Of a stretch of 64,000 nt of DNA, positions 37,329 through 47,098 are shown piece after piece. The position numbers and the translations under genes are program-made. A model generated the notes under the pieces. The model was not told the origin of the DNA. It was given only the letters and a program-made list of their open reading frames with translations, and made no database searches. This DNA comes from Nordella sp. HKS 07 (GTDB lineage: Bacteria; Pseudomonadota; Alphaproteobacteria; Rhizobiales; Aestuariivirgaceae), in contig NZ_CP049258.1 of NCBI RefSeq assembly GCF_011046735.1, positions 2,560,001-2,624,000 on the forward strand. Direction: 5' to 3'. The first letter of the stretch is position 1. Each line of letters begins with the position of its first letter.

Positions 37329-37417
37329 ATTTCCCCTCTCCCGCTTGCGGCAGGACTGTCCGGGGAAATTCACTGTGATGCGCAAGGCCTTTCCTGTTTT
37401 CCCCTTCTCCCGCAAGC
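37329..37417. repeat. composite REP-like element, left part split by the IS
   Basis: ATTTCCCCTCTCCCGCTTGCG through CCCCTTCTCCCGCAAGC. The right part continues at 38657-38676. An intact relative lies at 55757-55857. Confidence 0.75.
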
Positions 37418-38656
37418 GAGACCTTTGCGGAAGTGGTCGGATTGCGGCTGGAGAGGGGAATGGAGTTTTTTCGCGCGCCCGATTGGGCGGTGGGAACTTG
37501 CAATGCCCGGCGGGAGATGCCCCGTATGAGGTATTTTGGTTGCCGGGGTCATGCACTGAGCACCGCCAGGCGCTTGAGATTGATCGCGGTACACAGCATC
37601 GCGAAGTGACCAGCGTTCCTCACAAGCCCGATGTAGCGCACCCGCCGCCATCCCATCAGACGCTTGGCAATGGCGAAGACCCGCTCGACAGCGCTACGAC
37701 GACGCGAGATGCCCTTGTTGCGTTGAACTTGGCGCTTGCTCAGCGGATGGTGCCTGTTGGGACGGTGAGCAATGCGATCATTGGCCCCGGCAGCCTTGAG
37801 GGCCGCGCGGCGTGCCTTGGTGTCATAGCCCTTGTCGGCGTAGAGCGCCCGCTCATCGCCCATGATCAGCGCATCACCCATAGTCGTATCAGCCACCGAG
37901 GCGGTGGTGAGAACACAGCGACGGATGATGCCCGAGCCCAGGTCGACCGCCACATGGCCTTTGTAGCCAAAGTAGCGCTTGTGGCCCTTCTTGGCCCAGC
38001 TCGCCTCAGGATCGGTCGGGCTGAGGATGAGTTTGCTTGCCGGCCGTTCGCCTTTGGGCCCGGCCTTGTCCTGCTGCGGGGCTTGATCGCTGGCGGGTGC
38101 CGGCGCCGGTGTCTTGTCTTCCTTCGGCTTCTCGGGCCGCTTCACATGGGCTTCGACCAGCGTCGCATCGATGATCGTGCCCTGGCGCAGCAGCAGTCCC
38201 TTGGCATCAATCTGAAGGTTCACAACTTCAAACACCGCCTCGCTCAGGCCCCTCGTCGCCAGCTCCGTGCGAAACCGGCTGATCGTCGAGTGATCCGGCG
38301 TGTCTTCACCCAAAGCCAAGCCGACAAAGCGGCGGAACGACAATCTATCGATCAGCGCTTCCTCAAGGCCTGGATCCGACAGCGAATACCATTGCTGCAG
38401 CAAAAGAGCCTTCAGCATCAGCAGTGGCGGGTAGCCGGGCGCGCCATAGGGCGAGCCGCGCATCGGCGCGAGCAAGGTGTCGATCTGGCCCCAATCGATC
38501 AGGCTCTGCACCCGATCAAGTGTCTCGCCCGAGCGGCTCGGCTGCTTCGCCAGAGCATCAGCCAGGCTAAACTGACCAGTCACGCGTGTCGGCATGCGTC
38601 GACCCCCTGTTCCTCTCCCCAGAGAATCACAGATGCCCCACTTCTGCAAAGGTCTC
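37418..38656 (-). mobile_element. IS5-family insertion sequence (1,239 bp)
   Basis: The ends are GAGACCTTTGC(G)GAAGTGG and its near-perfect complement (CCACTTCTGCAAAGGTCTC). GCAAGC flanks both sides and is consistent with a target duplication, although the palindromic target makes its exact length ambiguous. It carries one transposase gene and sits in the loop of a palindromic repeat. Confidence 0.85.
37549..38595 (-). CDS. IS5-family transposase
   Basis: The 348-residue DDE transposase has the IS5 N-terminal region (MPTRVTGQFSLADALAKQPS, SYGAPGYPPLLML-like), the catalytic Asp in IIDATLVEAH, a second in YADKGYD, and the Glu in RRRSAVERVFAIAKR. The frame is intact, so the element could be active. 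I placed the start at the ATG at 38595; the frame extends to 38649. Confidence 0.9.
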   Translation of the reverse strand: MPTRVTGQFSLADALAKQPSRSGETLDRVQSLIDWGQIDTLLAPMRGSPYGAPGYPPLLMLKALLLQQWYSLSDPGLEEALIDRLSFRRFVGLALGEDTPDHSTISRFRTELATRGLSEAVFEVVNLQIDAKGLLLRQGTIIDATLVEAHVKRPEKPKEDKTPAPAPASDQAPQQDKAGPKGERPASKLILSPTDPEASWAKKGHKRYFGYKGHVAVDLGSGIIRRCVLTTASVADTTMGDALIMGDERALYADKGYDTKARRAALKAAGANDRIAHRPNRHHPLSKRQVQRNKGISRRRSAVERVFAIAKRLMGWRRVRYIGLVRNAGHFAMLCTAINLKRLAVLSA

Positions 38657-38794
38657 GCAAGCGGGAGAAGGGGAAATGACTCATCCCGCCATGAACTTTA
38701 AATGCCCTACCCGGAAGAGGCAGAGTATCTATTGAGTATCAAGGCGATTCCCCCGGCCCGCCCGGCGCCCTACAATCGCTAAGGACCTTCTGCC

Positions 38795-39733
38795 ATGACG
38801 AAGACTGTCGATCACTATCAGGCCATTCTCGATCTCTGTCGCGCGCTGCCGCCGGTGCCGACCGCGGTGGTCCATCCCGTGAAGGCCAATGTTCTCGACG
38901 CCGTCGCCGAGGCGGTGAAGGAGAAGCTGATCGTGCCCGTGCTCGTGGGGCCTAAGGCCCGCATCGAAAAGGCGGCCGACGAAGCGAGCGTCGCGATTGC
39001 CGGCTTCGAAATTGTCGACACCGAGCACAGCCATGACGCAGCCGCGCGCGCCGTCGATCTCGCCACATCGGGCGCGGTCGGCGCCATCATGAAGGGCTCG
39101 CTCCACACCGACGAGCTGCTGGGCGCGGTGGTGCGCACCGCTTCGGGCTTGCGGACCGAGCGGCGCATCTCGCATGCTTTTCTCATGAGCATCGCCAACT
39201 ATCCCAAGCCCTTCATCATCACTGACGCGGCGGTCAATATCGAGCCCGATCTCGCCGCCAAGGCCGATATCGTGCAGAACGCCGTCAATCTCTGGCGCGT
39301 CGTCTTCGGCTTCGACAGGATGCCGAAGGTCGCCGTGCTGGCGGCGGTCGAGACGGTCAATCCGAAGATGCAGGCGACGCTCGATGCCGCGGCTCTGTGC
39401 AAGATGGCCGATCGCGGCCAGATCGCCGATGCGGTGATCGACGGCCCGCTCGCTTTCGACAACGCCATCAGCTCGGAAGCGGCGCGCGAGAAGGGCATCA
39501 TTTCGACAGTGGCCGGCGATGCCGACATATTGCTCGTGCCCGATATCGAATCCGGCAACATGCTGGCCAAGCAGCTCGTCTTCCTGTCGGGGGCGGATGC
39601 GGCGGGCATCGTGCTTGGCGCCCGCGTGCCGATCGTGCTGACGAGCCGCGCCGATGGCCCGCGCTGCCGCCTCCTGTCGACGGCACTCGCCGCGCTGATG
39701 GCCGCGGCCCGCCGCAAGGGGCAAGTGAAGTAG
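38795..39733 (+). CDS. phosphate acetyl/butyryltransferase
   Basis: The 312-residue enzyme belongs to the Pta/Ptb family, which moves acetyl or butyryl groups between CoA and phosphate. Typical segments are VGPKARIEKAADE, GAIMKGSLHTDELLG, FIITDAAVNIEPD and VLLV-type DAD regions with GADAAGIVLGARVPIVLTSRAD. The usual partner, an acetate kinase gene, does not follow; the IS element lies just upstream. The start is the ATG at 38795. Confidence 0.85.
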   Translation: MTKTVDHYQAILDLCRALPPVPTAVVHPVKANVLDAVAEAVKEKLIVPVLVGPKARIEKAADEASVAIAGFEIVDTEHSHDAAARAVDLATSGAVGAIMKGSLHTDELLGAVVRTASGLRTERRISHAFLMSIANYPKPFIITDAAVNIEPDLAAKADIVQNAVNLWRVVFGFDRMPKVAVLAAVETVNPKMQATLDAAALCKMADRGQIADAVIDGPLAFDNAISSEAAREKGIISTVAGDADILLVPDIESGNMLAKQLVFLSGADAAGIVLGARVPIVLTSRADGPRCRLLSTALAALMAAARRKGQVK

Positions 39734-39833
39734 ACGGCTCGCTGTGGTTTTTGCCACAGTGGCCTTGAGGCGCGGTCAAGTATCATCGGCGCGGGACGAC
39801 CGAAGCTTGGCAATCTTATGGGGAAGTACCCCG

Positions 39834-40064
39834 ATGAGCGCGCCCCGCAGTCTCTCCGCCACCGCGATCCTGGCGCTGGCAATTGCATCACAGGCGCATG
39901 CCCTGTGCGCCGCGCCGCGGAAGCGACCCGCCTTGTTAGGGAACAGGGTAGATACCTTGTATTTCGACGGATTCGCCGCCGTTTTGCGCCTGGGCGGCAC
40001 CCCCGACAGAGACGCCGCAACCGGCACCAGTCGCCTCAATCTGAACGATCAAGAAAATCAATAA
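39834..40064 (+). CDS. possible small secreted protein
   Basis: A 76-residue frame starts with a signal-like segment (SLSATAILALAIASQAHA) after GGGGAAG. The rest is unlike any family I know. It may be spurious. Confidence 0.35.
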   Translation: MSAPRSLSATAILALAIASQAHALCAAPRKRPALLGNRVDTLYFDGFAAVLRLGGTPDRDAATGTSRLNLNDQENQ

Positions 40065-40128
40065 GTTAAGAAATCTCCCAAACGGAAAGCGCTGCGTTTC
40101 GCAATTTCCATATTGACAGTTCATTTTA

Positions 40129-40151
40129 TATCATCATCATTGATGATGATA
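40129..40151. promoter_or_regulatory. perfect palindrome upstream of the TRAP operon, likely operator
   Basis: Arms TATCATCATCA and TGATGATGATA flank a single T. It lies 35 bp before the first TRAP gene. It could be bound by the GntR/FCD regulator encoded after the operon. Confidence 0.6.
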
Positions 40152-40185
40152 ACAATAAAAGAGCTTTCCGGGAGGGACGGCCCCT

Positions 40186-40791
40186 ATGCATGAACAAGAT
40201 CGCCCTTCGCAGGGCGGGACGGCGCCTGGTCCGGCGTCGCCGGCGGCCCATCGCCCCTCGAGCCCTCTGCCCGTGCTGGTCGACGGCATCAACAAGGTCA
40301 TCTTCTACGTTCTCGCCGCCCTGATGGCCACGATCAGCGTGCTCACCTTTCTGCAGGTGCTAGTTCGCCTGGCGCTCAGTGCCGCCGGGATCAACCTGTC
40401 GGTGCCCTGGAGCGAGGAGCTCAGCCGCTCGCTGATGATCTGGCTCATCTTCCTGGGTGCCGCTTATGCGTGCCGGCGCGCGCAGATGATCGCGCTGACC
40501 TTCGTGATGGACATGATCCCGCGGAATCTCGAGCGCGTCATGGACGGACTCGCGGCCCTTCTGTGCATTCTCTTCTACGGGCTTCTGGTGATCATGGGGT
40601 TCAAGGCGGTGTCCTTCGGATGGATTGAGGTCAGCCCGGTTCTGCAGTTCCCTAAGGCCTATGTGTATCTCGCCATGCCGGTCGGCATGGTGATCATGAT
40701 CATCAACACCCTTGCCTTGCTTGCCGAGCGCGGAATGTTCGGCCGTGACTACCGCCGTGAGCCGGTGGTCGAGGAAGGAGCCGCCACATGA
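40186..40791 (+). CDS. TRAP transporter small membrane subunit (DctQ-type)
   Basis: The 201-residue protein has four hydrophobic segments and the DctQ-like WSEELSRSLMIWLIFLGAAYACRRAQMI region. It connects the binding protein to the large subunit in the inner membrane. Its stop overlaps the next start by ATGA. Confidence 0.88.
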   Translation: MHEQDRPSQGGTAPGPASPAAHRPSSPLPVLVDGINKVIFYVLAALMATISVLTFLQVLVRLALSAAGINLSVPWSEELSRSLMIWLIFLGAAYACRRAQMIALTFVMDMIPRNLERVMDGLAALLCILFYGLLVIMGFKAVSFGWIEVSPVLQFPKAYVYLAMPVGMVIMIINTLALLAERGMFGRDYRREPVVEEGAAT

Positions 40792-42059
40792 TCATCGCGC
40801 TTCTCCTTCTGCTGGCGCTCTTCGCGCTCGGCATACCGATCGCCCTGGCGCTCGGTATCGCCCCCGTATGGGCGATCTGGGATCGCGGCATATCGCTGGT
40901 GATCCTGCCGCAGATCATCTTCGAATCTCTCGATTCCTTCGCGCTGATGGCCATTCCCTTCTTCGTCCTGGCCGGCAAGCTGATGCAGGCCGGTGGGATA
41001 GCGACCCGGCTGATCAACCTCGCCGTTGCGCTGTTGGGCTGGATGCGCGGCGGCCTCGCCAGCGCGTCGGTTTTGACCTCCATGATCTTCGCGACCATGT
41101 CGGGCTCGTCCTCGGCCACGGCCGCGGCGATCGGCACCACGCTGATCCCGTCCATGGAACGCAACCGCTACCCTTATCCCTTTGCCGCGGCGACCGTCGC
41201 GGCTTCTGCCGAGCTAGGCGCCATCATCCCGCCCTCGGTGCCGATGATCGTCTACGCCGTTGTCGCCAATGTATCGATCGCCGACCTGTTTCTCGCCGGC
41301 GTCATCCCCGGCCTGCTCATCGGCTTCTCGCTGATCGGCTATGTCACGGTTATTTCCTGGTGGAAGAACTATGGCACAGTCTCGCAGGTTGCCTTCACGG
41401 ACTGGCTGCGCGGTGTCGGCACGGCGCTGCGCCAGGCCACGCTTTCGCTGGTCATGCCCCTCATCGTTCTCGGCGGCATCTATGGCGGCTTGTTCACGCC
41501 CACCGAAGCCGCGGTCGTCGCCGTCGCCTACGCGCTTGTTCTCGGTGTCTTCATCTACAAGGAAGTCAGGCTGCGCGAGCTGCCTGAGCTGTTCTTCTCC
41601 GCCGCACTCACCTCCTCCATCGTCCTCGTCATAGTCGCCTTCGCCTCCGTTTTCGCTTATGCGCTATCGATCTACCAGCTGCCGCAGACGGTTGCCGCCG
41701 GCATTCGCTCGATCTCCGACGATCCCGTGGTCTTCCTGCTGGTCGTCAACATCCTGCTTCTGGTCGTCGGCATGTTCATCGAGACGTTGGCGGCGATTGT
41801 CATCATCGCGCCGATCCTGGTGCCGGTCGCCATGTCGCTCGGCATCGATCCGATCCACTTCGGCGCCGTCATCATCGTCAATCTGGCGACGGGCATGGTC
41901 ACCCCGCCGGTCGGCGTCAATCTGTTCATCGTCTCCCACATCGCCGGCATCAAGATGGAAGCCATGATCAGGCCGCTGCTCGGCTTCCTCGCGGTGATCA
42001 TCATCAATCTCATGGTCATCTCCTATGTGCCGGCGCTGACCACATTCCTGATCCGCTAA
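40788..42059 (+). CDS. TRAP transporter large membrane subunit (DctM-type)
   Basis: The 423-residue protein has about twelve helices and family segments (IPFFVLAGKLMQAGGIATRLI, TAAAIGTTLIPSMERNRYPYP, LATGMVTPPVGVNLF). It forms the sodium-coupled channel. The start is coupled to DctQ by ATGA. Confidence 0.92.
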   Translation: MIIALLLLLALFALGIPIALALGIAPVWAIWDRGISLVILPQIIFESLDSFALMAIPFFVLAGKLMQAGGIATRLINLAVALLGWMRGGLASASVLTSMIFATMSGSSSATAAAIGTTLIPSMERNRYPYPFAAATVAASAELGAIIPPSVPMIVYAVVANVSIADLFLAGVIPGLLIGFSLIGYVTVISWWKNYGTVSQVAFTDWLRGVGTALRQATLSLVMPLIVLGGIYGGLFTPTEAAVVAVAYALVLGVFIYKEVRLRELPELFFSAALTSSIVLVIVAFASVFAYALSIYQLPQTVAAGIRSISDDPVVFLLVVNILLLVVGMFIETLAAIVIIAPILVPVAMSLGIDPIHFGAVIIVNLATGMVTPPVGVNLFIVSHIAGIKMEAMIRPLLGFLAVIIINLMVISYVPALTTFLIR

Positions 42060-42060
42060 T

Positions 42061-42143
42061 GCATCGGACCGAAAAGTGCCTAGCGGTTTTCGGGCAATCC
42101 GATGCGCAATTCAAAAGCATCGGACCGATGCGCAATTGAAAGT
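42061..42143. repeat. rhizobial hairpin repeat, copy 2
   Basis: The GCATCGGACCGAAAAG...TCCGATGC stem follows two bases after the DctM stop, with a partial second dyad. It sits between dctM and dctP. Confidence 0.75.
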
Positions 42144-42170
42144 GACAGTCCAATGAAAGGGAGGACAAAA

Positions 42171-43145
42171 ATGAAAATGACAAGACGCCTGGTGATGAGC
42201 CTGGCGCTGGCGCTGGCCGTGGCCGCCCCGGCCCACGCGCAGACCTATGAGATGAATGTCGGTCATGTGCTGAACGACAAGAGCTCCTACCAGGTGGGGC
42301 TGCAATATTTCGCCGACGAGATGGCGAAGCGCACCAATGGGGCGTTCAAGGTCAATATCTTTCCGTCCGGCGGGCTGGGCGGCGAACTGCGTCTGGTCCA
42401 GGGCGGCACGACCGGTACGGTCGACGCATTCATCGTCGGCCAGCCCTCGCTCGAAAGCACGATCCCCGAATACAAGATCCTGTCCTTGCCCTATCTGTTC
42501 GACAGTGAAGCACAGGCGGTCGAGAAGCTGCGCGGCGAATTCGGGCAGAAGCTTCTCGATCTTCTCCCCGCGCACAACATGATCGGGCTTGGCTGGGCGG
42601 GCGTCTTCACGCGCGGCATTCCGGCGACCAAGCCTGTGGAGAAGGCGGCGGATCTGAGCGGGCTGAAAGTGCGCGTGATGCAGTCGCCCGGCTACATCTC
42701 CACCTTCGAGGCTTTCGGTAGCCAGCCGACGCCCATACCGTTCGGTGAGCTGTTCATGGCGCTGCAGACCGGCGTCGTCGATGCCACCGACCTCAGCCCG
42801 GACCTGGTGGTCTCCGGCCAGTTCATCAAGGCGATCTCGCATTACTCGCAGACCGGCATCCATCAGCTTCCGTCGATCTTCGTGATGTCGAAGGCGAAAC
42901 TCGACTCCCTGCCTGAAGATATCAGGGCCATCGTTCTGGAGGTCGGGCGCGCGGCGGCGGACGTCGCGATCAAAGCGCAGGAGCGCATGATGGCGGACGG
43001 CCTCGAGGAAATGCGCAAGGCCGGCATCACGATCATCGCGCCGGATGTCGGTTCGTTCCGGGAAACCGCCCTCAAAGTATGGCCGGCCATCCTTTCGGGC
43101 GTTCCCAATGCGGGCGATTATGTCGCGGCGGCGCAAGCCAAGTGA
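42171..43145 (+). CDS. TRAP transporter periplasmic binding protein (DctP-type)
   Basis: The 324-residue protein has a signal peptide (MTRRLVMSLALALAVAAPAHA) and a DctP fold, with the invariant-Arg region in LSGLKVRVMQSPGYI and GELFMALQTGVVDATDLS. The ligand is not evident; many such proteins bind dicarboxylates or other organic acids. AAAGGGAGGAC precedes the ATG. The distance from dctM and the repeat suggest its own translation start and possibly separate mRNA stability. Confidence 0.9.
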   Translation: MKMTRRLVMSLALALAVAAPAHAQTYEMNVGHVLNDKSSYQVGLQYFADEMAKRTNGAFKVNIFPSGGLGGELRLVQGGTTGTVDAFIVGQPSLESTIPEYKILSLPYLFDSEAQAVEKLRGEFGQKLLDLLPAHNMIGLGWAGVFTRGIPATKPVEKAADLSGLKVRVMQSPGYISTFEAFGSQPTPIPFGELFMALQTGVVDATDLSPDLVVSGQFIKAISHYSQTGIHQLPSIFVMSKAKLDSLPEDIRAIVLEVGRAAADVAIKAQERMMADGLEEMRKAGITIIAPDVGSFRETALKVWPAILSGVPNAGDYVAAAQAK

Positions 43146-43249
43146 GGTTTTTCAATTGAGAGCGCGCCGGAGCGTCATCGAGCGTTCCGGTGCGATTGGA
43201 CAAGACATCACACAAAAAAGATAACATGAAGAAAAGAGAGACTGTTCCC

Positions 43250-43639
43250 ATGAAGCAAGCCGTGCAGACCCCGCAACTCACCCCCATCGACGCCCCCCTC
43301 GAATGGGCGATAACCGCTGATGGCATATTCTACGGCGCCTTTATCGCGACGCGGCCTGACGGCTCCATGGACACCGGCGATATCAGGTCGCAGACGACCC
43401 AGACGCTGGAGAACATGAAGGCCTGCCTCGAGGCGGCGAACGGCTCGATGGATGACGTCACCCAGATCCTCATCTACCTGACCAACCGCAGCGACGCGAA
43501 GGTGATGAACGAGGTCTATGCCCCGTATTTCGGCAAGCCCTATCCCAACCGCGCGACAGCCGTCATCTCGGAGCTCCTGATGCCGGGCGCCATCATCGAG
43601 ATGGTGGTCTACGCGCATATCGGCTCATCCAAGCGGTAG
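43250..43639 (+). CDS. RidA/YjgF-family protein
   Basis: The 129-residue protein has the RidA pattern: TQTLENMKACLEAANGSMDDVTQILIYL, then RATAVISELLMPGAIIEMVVYA. RidA enzymes hydrolyse reactive enamine/imine intermediates. The conserved Arg is present in NRATAV. Its place after a TRAP transporter suggests the substrate taken up contains or yields an amine. I chose the ATG at 43250 after AAGAGAG; an ATG at 43226 is possible. Confidence 0.85.
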   Translation: MKQAVQTPQLTPIDAPLEWAITADGIFYGAFIATRPDGSMDTGDIRSQTTQTLENMKACLEAANGSMDDVTQILIYLTNRSDAKVMNEVYAPYFGKPYPNRATAVISELLMPGAIIEMVVYAHIGSSKR

Positions 43640-43640
43640 C

Positions 43641-43747
43641 GCATCGGACCGAAAAGTGCGAAGCGGTTTTCGGAGAATCCGATGCGCAAATCAAAGTGAT
43701 AGAGCACCGAGGCGTCTTCATGAGATCGCCCGGCGCTCTAGCGCGAT
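43641..43747. repeat. rhizobial hairpin repeat, copy 3
   Basis: The GCATCGGACCGAAAAG...TCCGATGC stem directly follows the ridA stop, with a second diverged dyad ending in GCGCTCTAGC. Confidence 0.78.
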
Positions 43748-43854
43748 TCTGCGTGAGGCAGGGCCGTGCAATCCCATTCGACGGGTGCCGGCCCGGCCGG
43801 CCGCTGTCTTGGCCATTCGCAGCGAGGGCTGCTATAGCTTGTCGCCAATTCAGA

Positions 43855-43955
43855 GCATCGGACCGAAAAGTGCGCAGCGGTTTTCGGACAATCCGATGCA
43901 CAAATCAATAAGTTAGAGCGCCGGACCGATTCCATGAGAGCGCCCGGCGCTATAG
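43855..43955. repeat. rhizobial hairpin repeat, copy 4
   Basis: The same nested stem, then GAGCGCCGGAC...GCGCCCGGCGC. With copy 3 it fills most of the gap between ridA and the regulator; the remainder holds nothing visible. Confidence 0.78.
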
Positions 43956-44002
43956 AGTCGGAACCGTGAACGGGAGTCGGAGGAGCGCCGGTCAGTTTGA
44001 GC

Positions 44003-44795
44003 ATGATGGAGTCTGATTCGAAATCGGCCATAGATCTTGTCGCGCTCGAGCTTCTCCATGAGAGCGACGAGCCCGTAGGCAATCACCGGCTGATGTCAGC
44101 TCTGCAAGCCGAAGGGATCGTCATTGCCGAGGCCACGGCCGGGCGCATTCTGCAGCGGCTGGTGTCGCAGGGACTGGCCCATACGATCGGCAAGCGCGGT
44201 CGTGTGCTGACCACGGCCGGCAAAACTAAGCTCGCCACTCTGCGCAGCGATCACTTGCGCCAGAAGCGGTCGGCCCGGCTGCTGGCGGTGTCGAGCATCG
44301 CCGATGTCGAATCGCTGCGCGACATGCTGCTGGTCCGCCGCGCCATCGAGCCCGAGGCGGCAAGGCTCGCCGCCACCAGGGCGAGCGCGGAGGATATTAA
44401 GCTGCTTCATGACTTTGCCTGCGCCCATTGTCTGGCATCGCCCGACGATGGCGAGCGGGTGGATCCGGCCATCTCCTTTCATTGCCAGCTGGTGCGCGCC
44501 TCGCATCACCCGCTTCTGACCGAGATGGGGCTTCTCGTGCTGGAGCAGACCAACACGGCGCTGCTCGACCGGATCTCCCATGACGCCGCGATGGCGCATC
44601 TGACGACCGAGGATATGGAAAGGGACGCCGCTGCTCTGGTGACGGACCACGAAAGCATAACGCAGGCGATCAGGCGCGGTGATCCCGAAGAAGCGGAGAG
44701 AAGAATGCGGCTGCATATCGACCGGTTGCTGGCCAAGACGACCGCTTACATCGAGGTGATCCATCACGAAAGCGGCGGCGATCGAGACGAGCCGC

Positions 44796-44806
<11 letters not shown>
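44003..44806 (+). CDS. GntR/FCD-family regulator
   Basis: The 267-residue protein has an N-terminal winged-helix domain (NHRLMSALQAEGIVIAEATAGRILQRLVSQGLAH) and a C-terminal FCD ligand-binding domain (VRRAIEPEAARLAA, HCQLVRASHHPLL, DHESITQAIRRGDPEEAE). It is the likely regulator of the TRAP/ridA unit. The start is ATG 44003; TTG 43997 is possible. It overlaps the end of the convergent ATPase gene by 11 bases. Confidence 0.85.
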
Positions 44807-45848
<1,042 letters not shown>

Positions 45849-46048
45849 GCGCTTTCCTTTCCTTCCCCCTTGCGGGGAAGGTGGTTTCCTCGGCCATAGG
45901 CCGGGGAAACCGGATGGGGGTCGGGTGGCGGAGCAGATAGAGAGAAACAAGGTTCTGGCAGACCACCCGACCCCCACCCCCGCCCTTCGGGCGTACCCTC
46001 CCCCGCAAGGGGGAGGGAAAGCTGAGTGCCGCCTCGCAACCATCCCCA
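45849..46048. other. REP-like inverted repeats between ATPase and permease genes
   Basis: CCTTCCCCCTTGCGGGGAAGG near 45860 and CCCTCCCCCGCAAGGGGGAGG near 45998 are hairpins of the same kind seen near 48.3 and 48.7 kb. Confidence 0.6.
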
Positions 46049-47098
46049 TCACCCCTTCACCGCGCCGACCAGCAGCCCGCGCGCGATATGTTTCTGCAGC
46101 ACGCTCGCAATGACGATGACGGGCGCGATCATCACCACGATCAGCACCGACATGTTCCACCATTGCGGCCCCCGCGTCGTGTTCTGCGCCGAGACCAGCA
46201 CCGGCATGGTCTGCGCCTTGGCATTGGAAAGGAACAGCGCCAGCAGATATTCGTTCCAGGCGAGGATCAGCACCAGCAGGAACGTGGCGACCAACCCTGA
46301 GCGCACCAGAGGCAACGCGATGGTGAGGAAGACGCGCAGTTTCGACGCGCCGTCGATCTCCGCACTTTCCTCGAGATCGATCGGGATGGCGGCGAAGAAA
46401 TCGCGCGTCAGCCACACCACGATCGGCAGGTTGACCGCCGTATAGGTGGCGATCAGCGCCACCTGCGTGTCGAGCAGGCGCAATTGCTGGAACATCACAT
46501 AGATCGGCAGCACCGCGACGATCGGCGGCATGATGCGGTTGGAGATGATCCAGAATTCGATGTCGCTGTTGCCGACCGCCGCTCGTGTGCGGCCCCTGAG
46601 TGTGAAGAGCCCGATGACGAACAGCGCCACCGCGACGGTGAGCGCCACCGACCAGCCGACCCCGAAGCTCGTCACCGCCACGATCATCAGCACGAGGAGC
46701 AGGATGAAGAGGGCGATGGCCACGAGCTTCACCTGGAAGCGGATGCGCACCAGCGCATAGGCCGCGAGCGCCCCGATCGCCACCGCCAGCACCGTGCTCC
46801 CCAGCGCCACGACGACCGAATTGAGATAAGGCCCGAGCGTGTAGTTCTGCAGCAGCATGAAGTCCCAGGCGGCGAGCGAGGGCTGGAAATCGACGAAGGG
46901 GATATAGAACGGCCCGTTGTCGACCTCGCCCGGCCCCTTGAAAGAGGTGATCAGCACCCAATAGAGCGGGACGAACACCACCAGCGACCACAGGAAGAGC
47001 AGCGCATAGGTGACGAGGCGCCCGAGCGGCGACTGCCGGTCGATGGAGGGCGGCTCGGTGAGCCGGCGCAGCAGCGATCTGTCGGGAGCGTTGCTCAT
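46049..47098 (-). CDS. sugar-type ABC permease (MalG/UgpE-like) with an inserted hydrophobic segment
   Basis: The 349-residue protein has the CUT1 inner-membrane permease C-terminal core, with the EAA loop in ESAEIDGASKLRVFLTIALP. Compared with typical MalG-like proteins (270-300) it is longer. Between the Ala-rich helix ending AAYALVRIRFQVK and the conserved ISNRIMPPIVAV it holds about 55 extra residues, which look like two membrane segments. The ATG is at 47098, overlapping the previous permease by ATGA. Confidence 0.85.
   Translation of the reverse strand: MSNAPDRSLLRRLTEPPSIDRQSPLGRLVTYALLFLWSLVVFVPLYWVLITSFKGPGEVDNGPFYIPFVDFQPSLAAWDFMLLQNYTLGPYLNSVVVALGSTVLAVAIGALAAYALVRIRFQVKLVAIALFILLLVLMIVAVTSFGVGWSVALTVAVALFVIGLFTLRGRTRAAVGNSDIEFWIISNRIMPPIVAVLPIYVMFQQLRLLDTQVALIATYTAVNLPIVVWLTRDFFAAIPIDLEESAEIDGASKLRVFLTIALPLVRSGLVATFLLVLILAWNEYLLALFLSNAKAQTMPVLVSAQNTTRGPQWWNMSVLIVVMIAPVIVIASVLQKHIARGLLVGAVKG

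Noticed and set aside
45849-46991. N-terminal extension of the MalK-like ATPase frame
   Set aside because: It is out of frame with the real permease gene at 46049-47098 and crosses repeat DNA; the ATPase begins at 45848.
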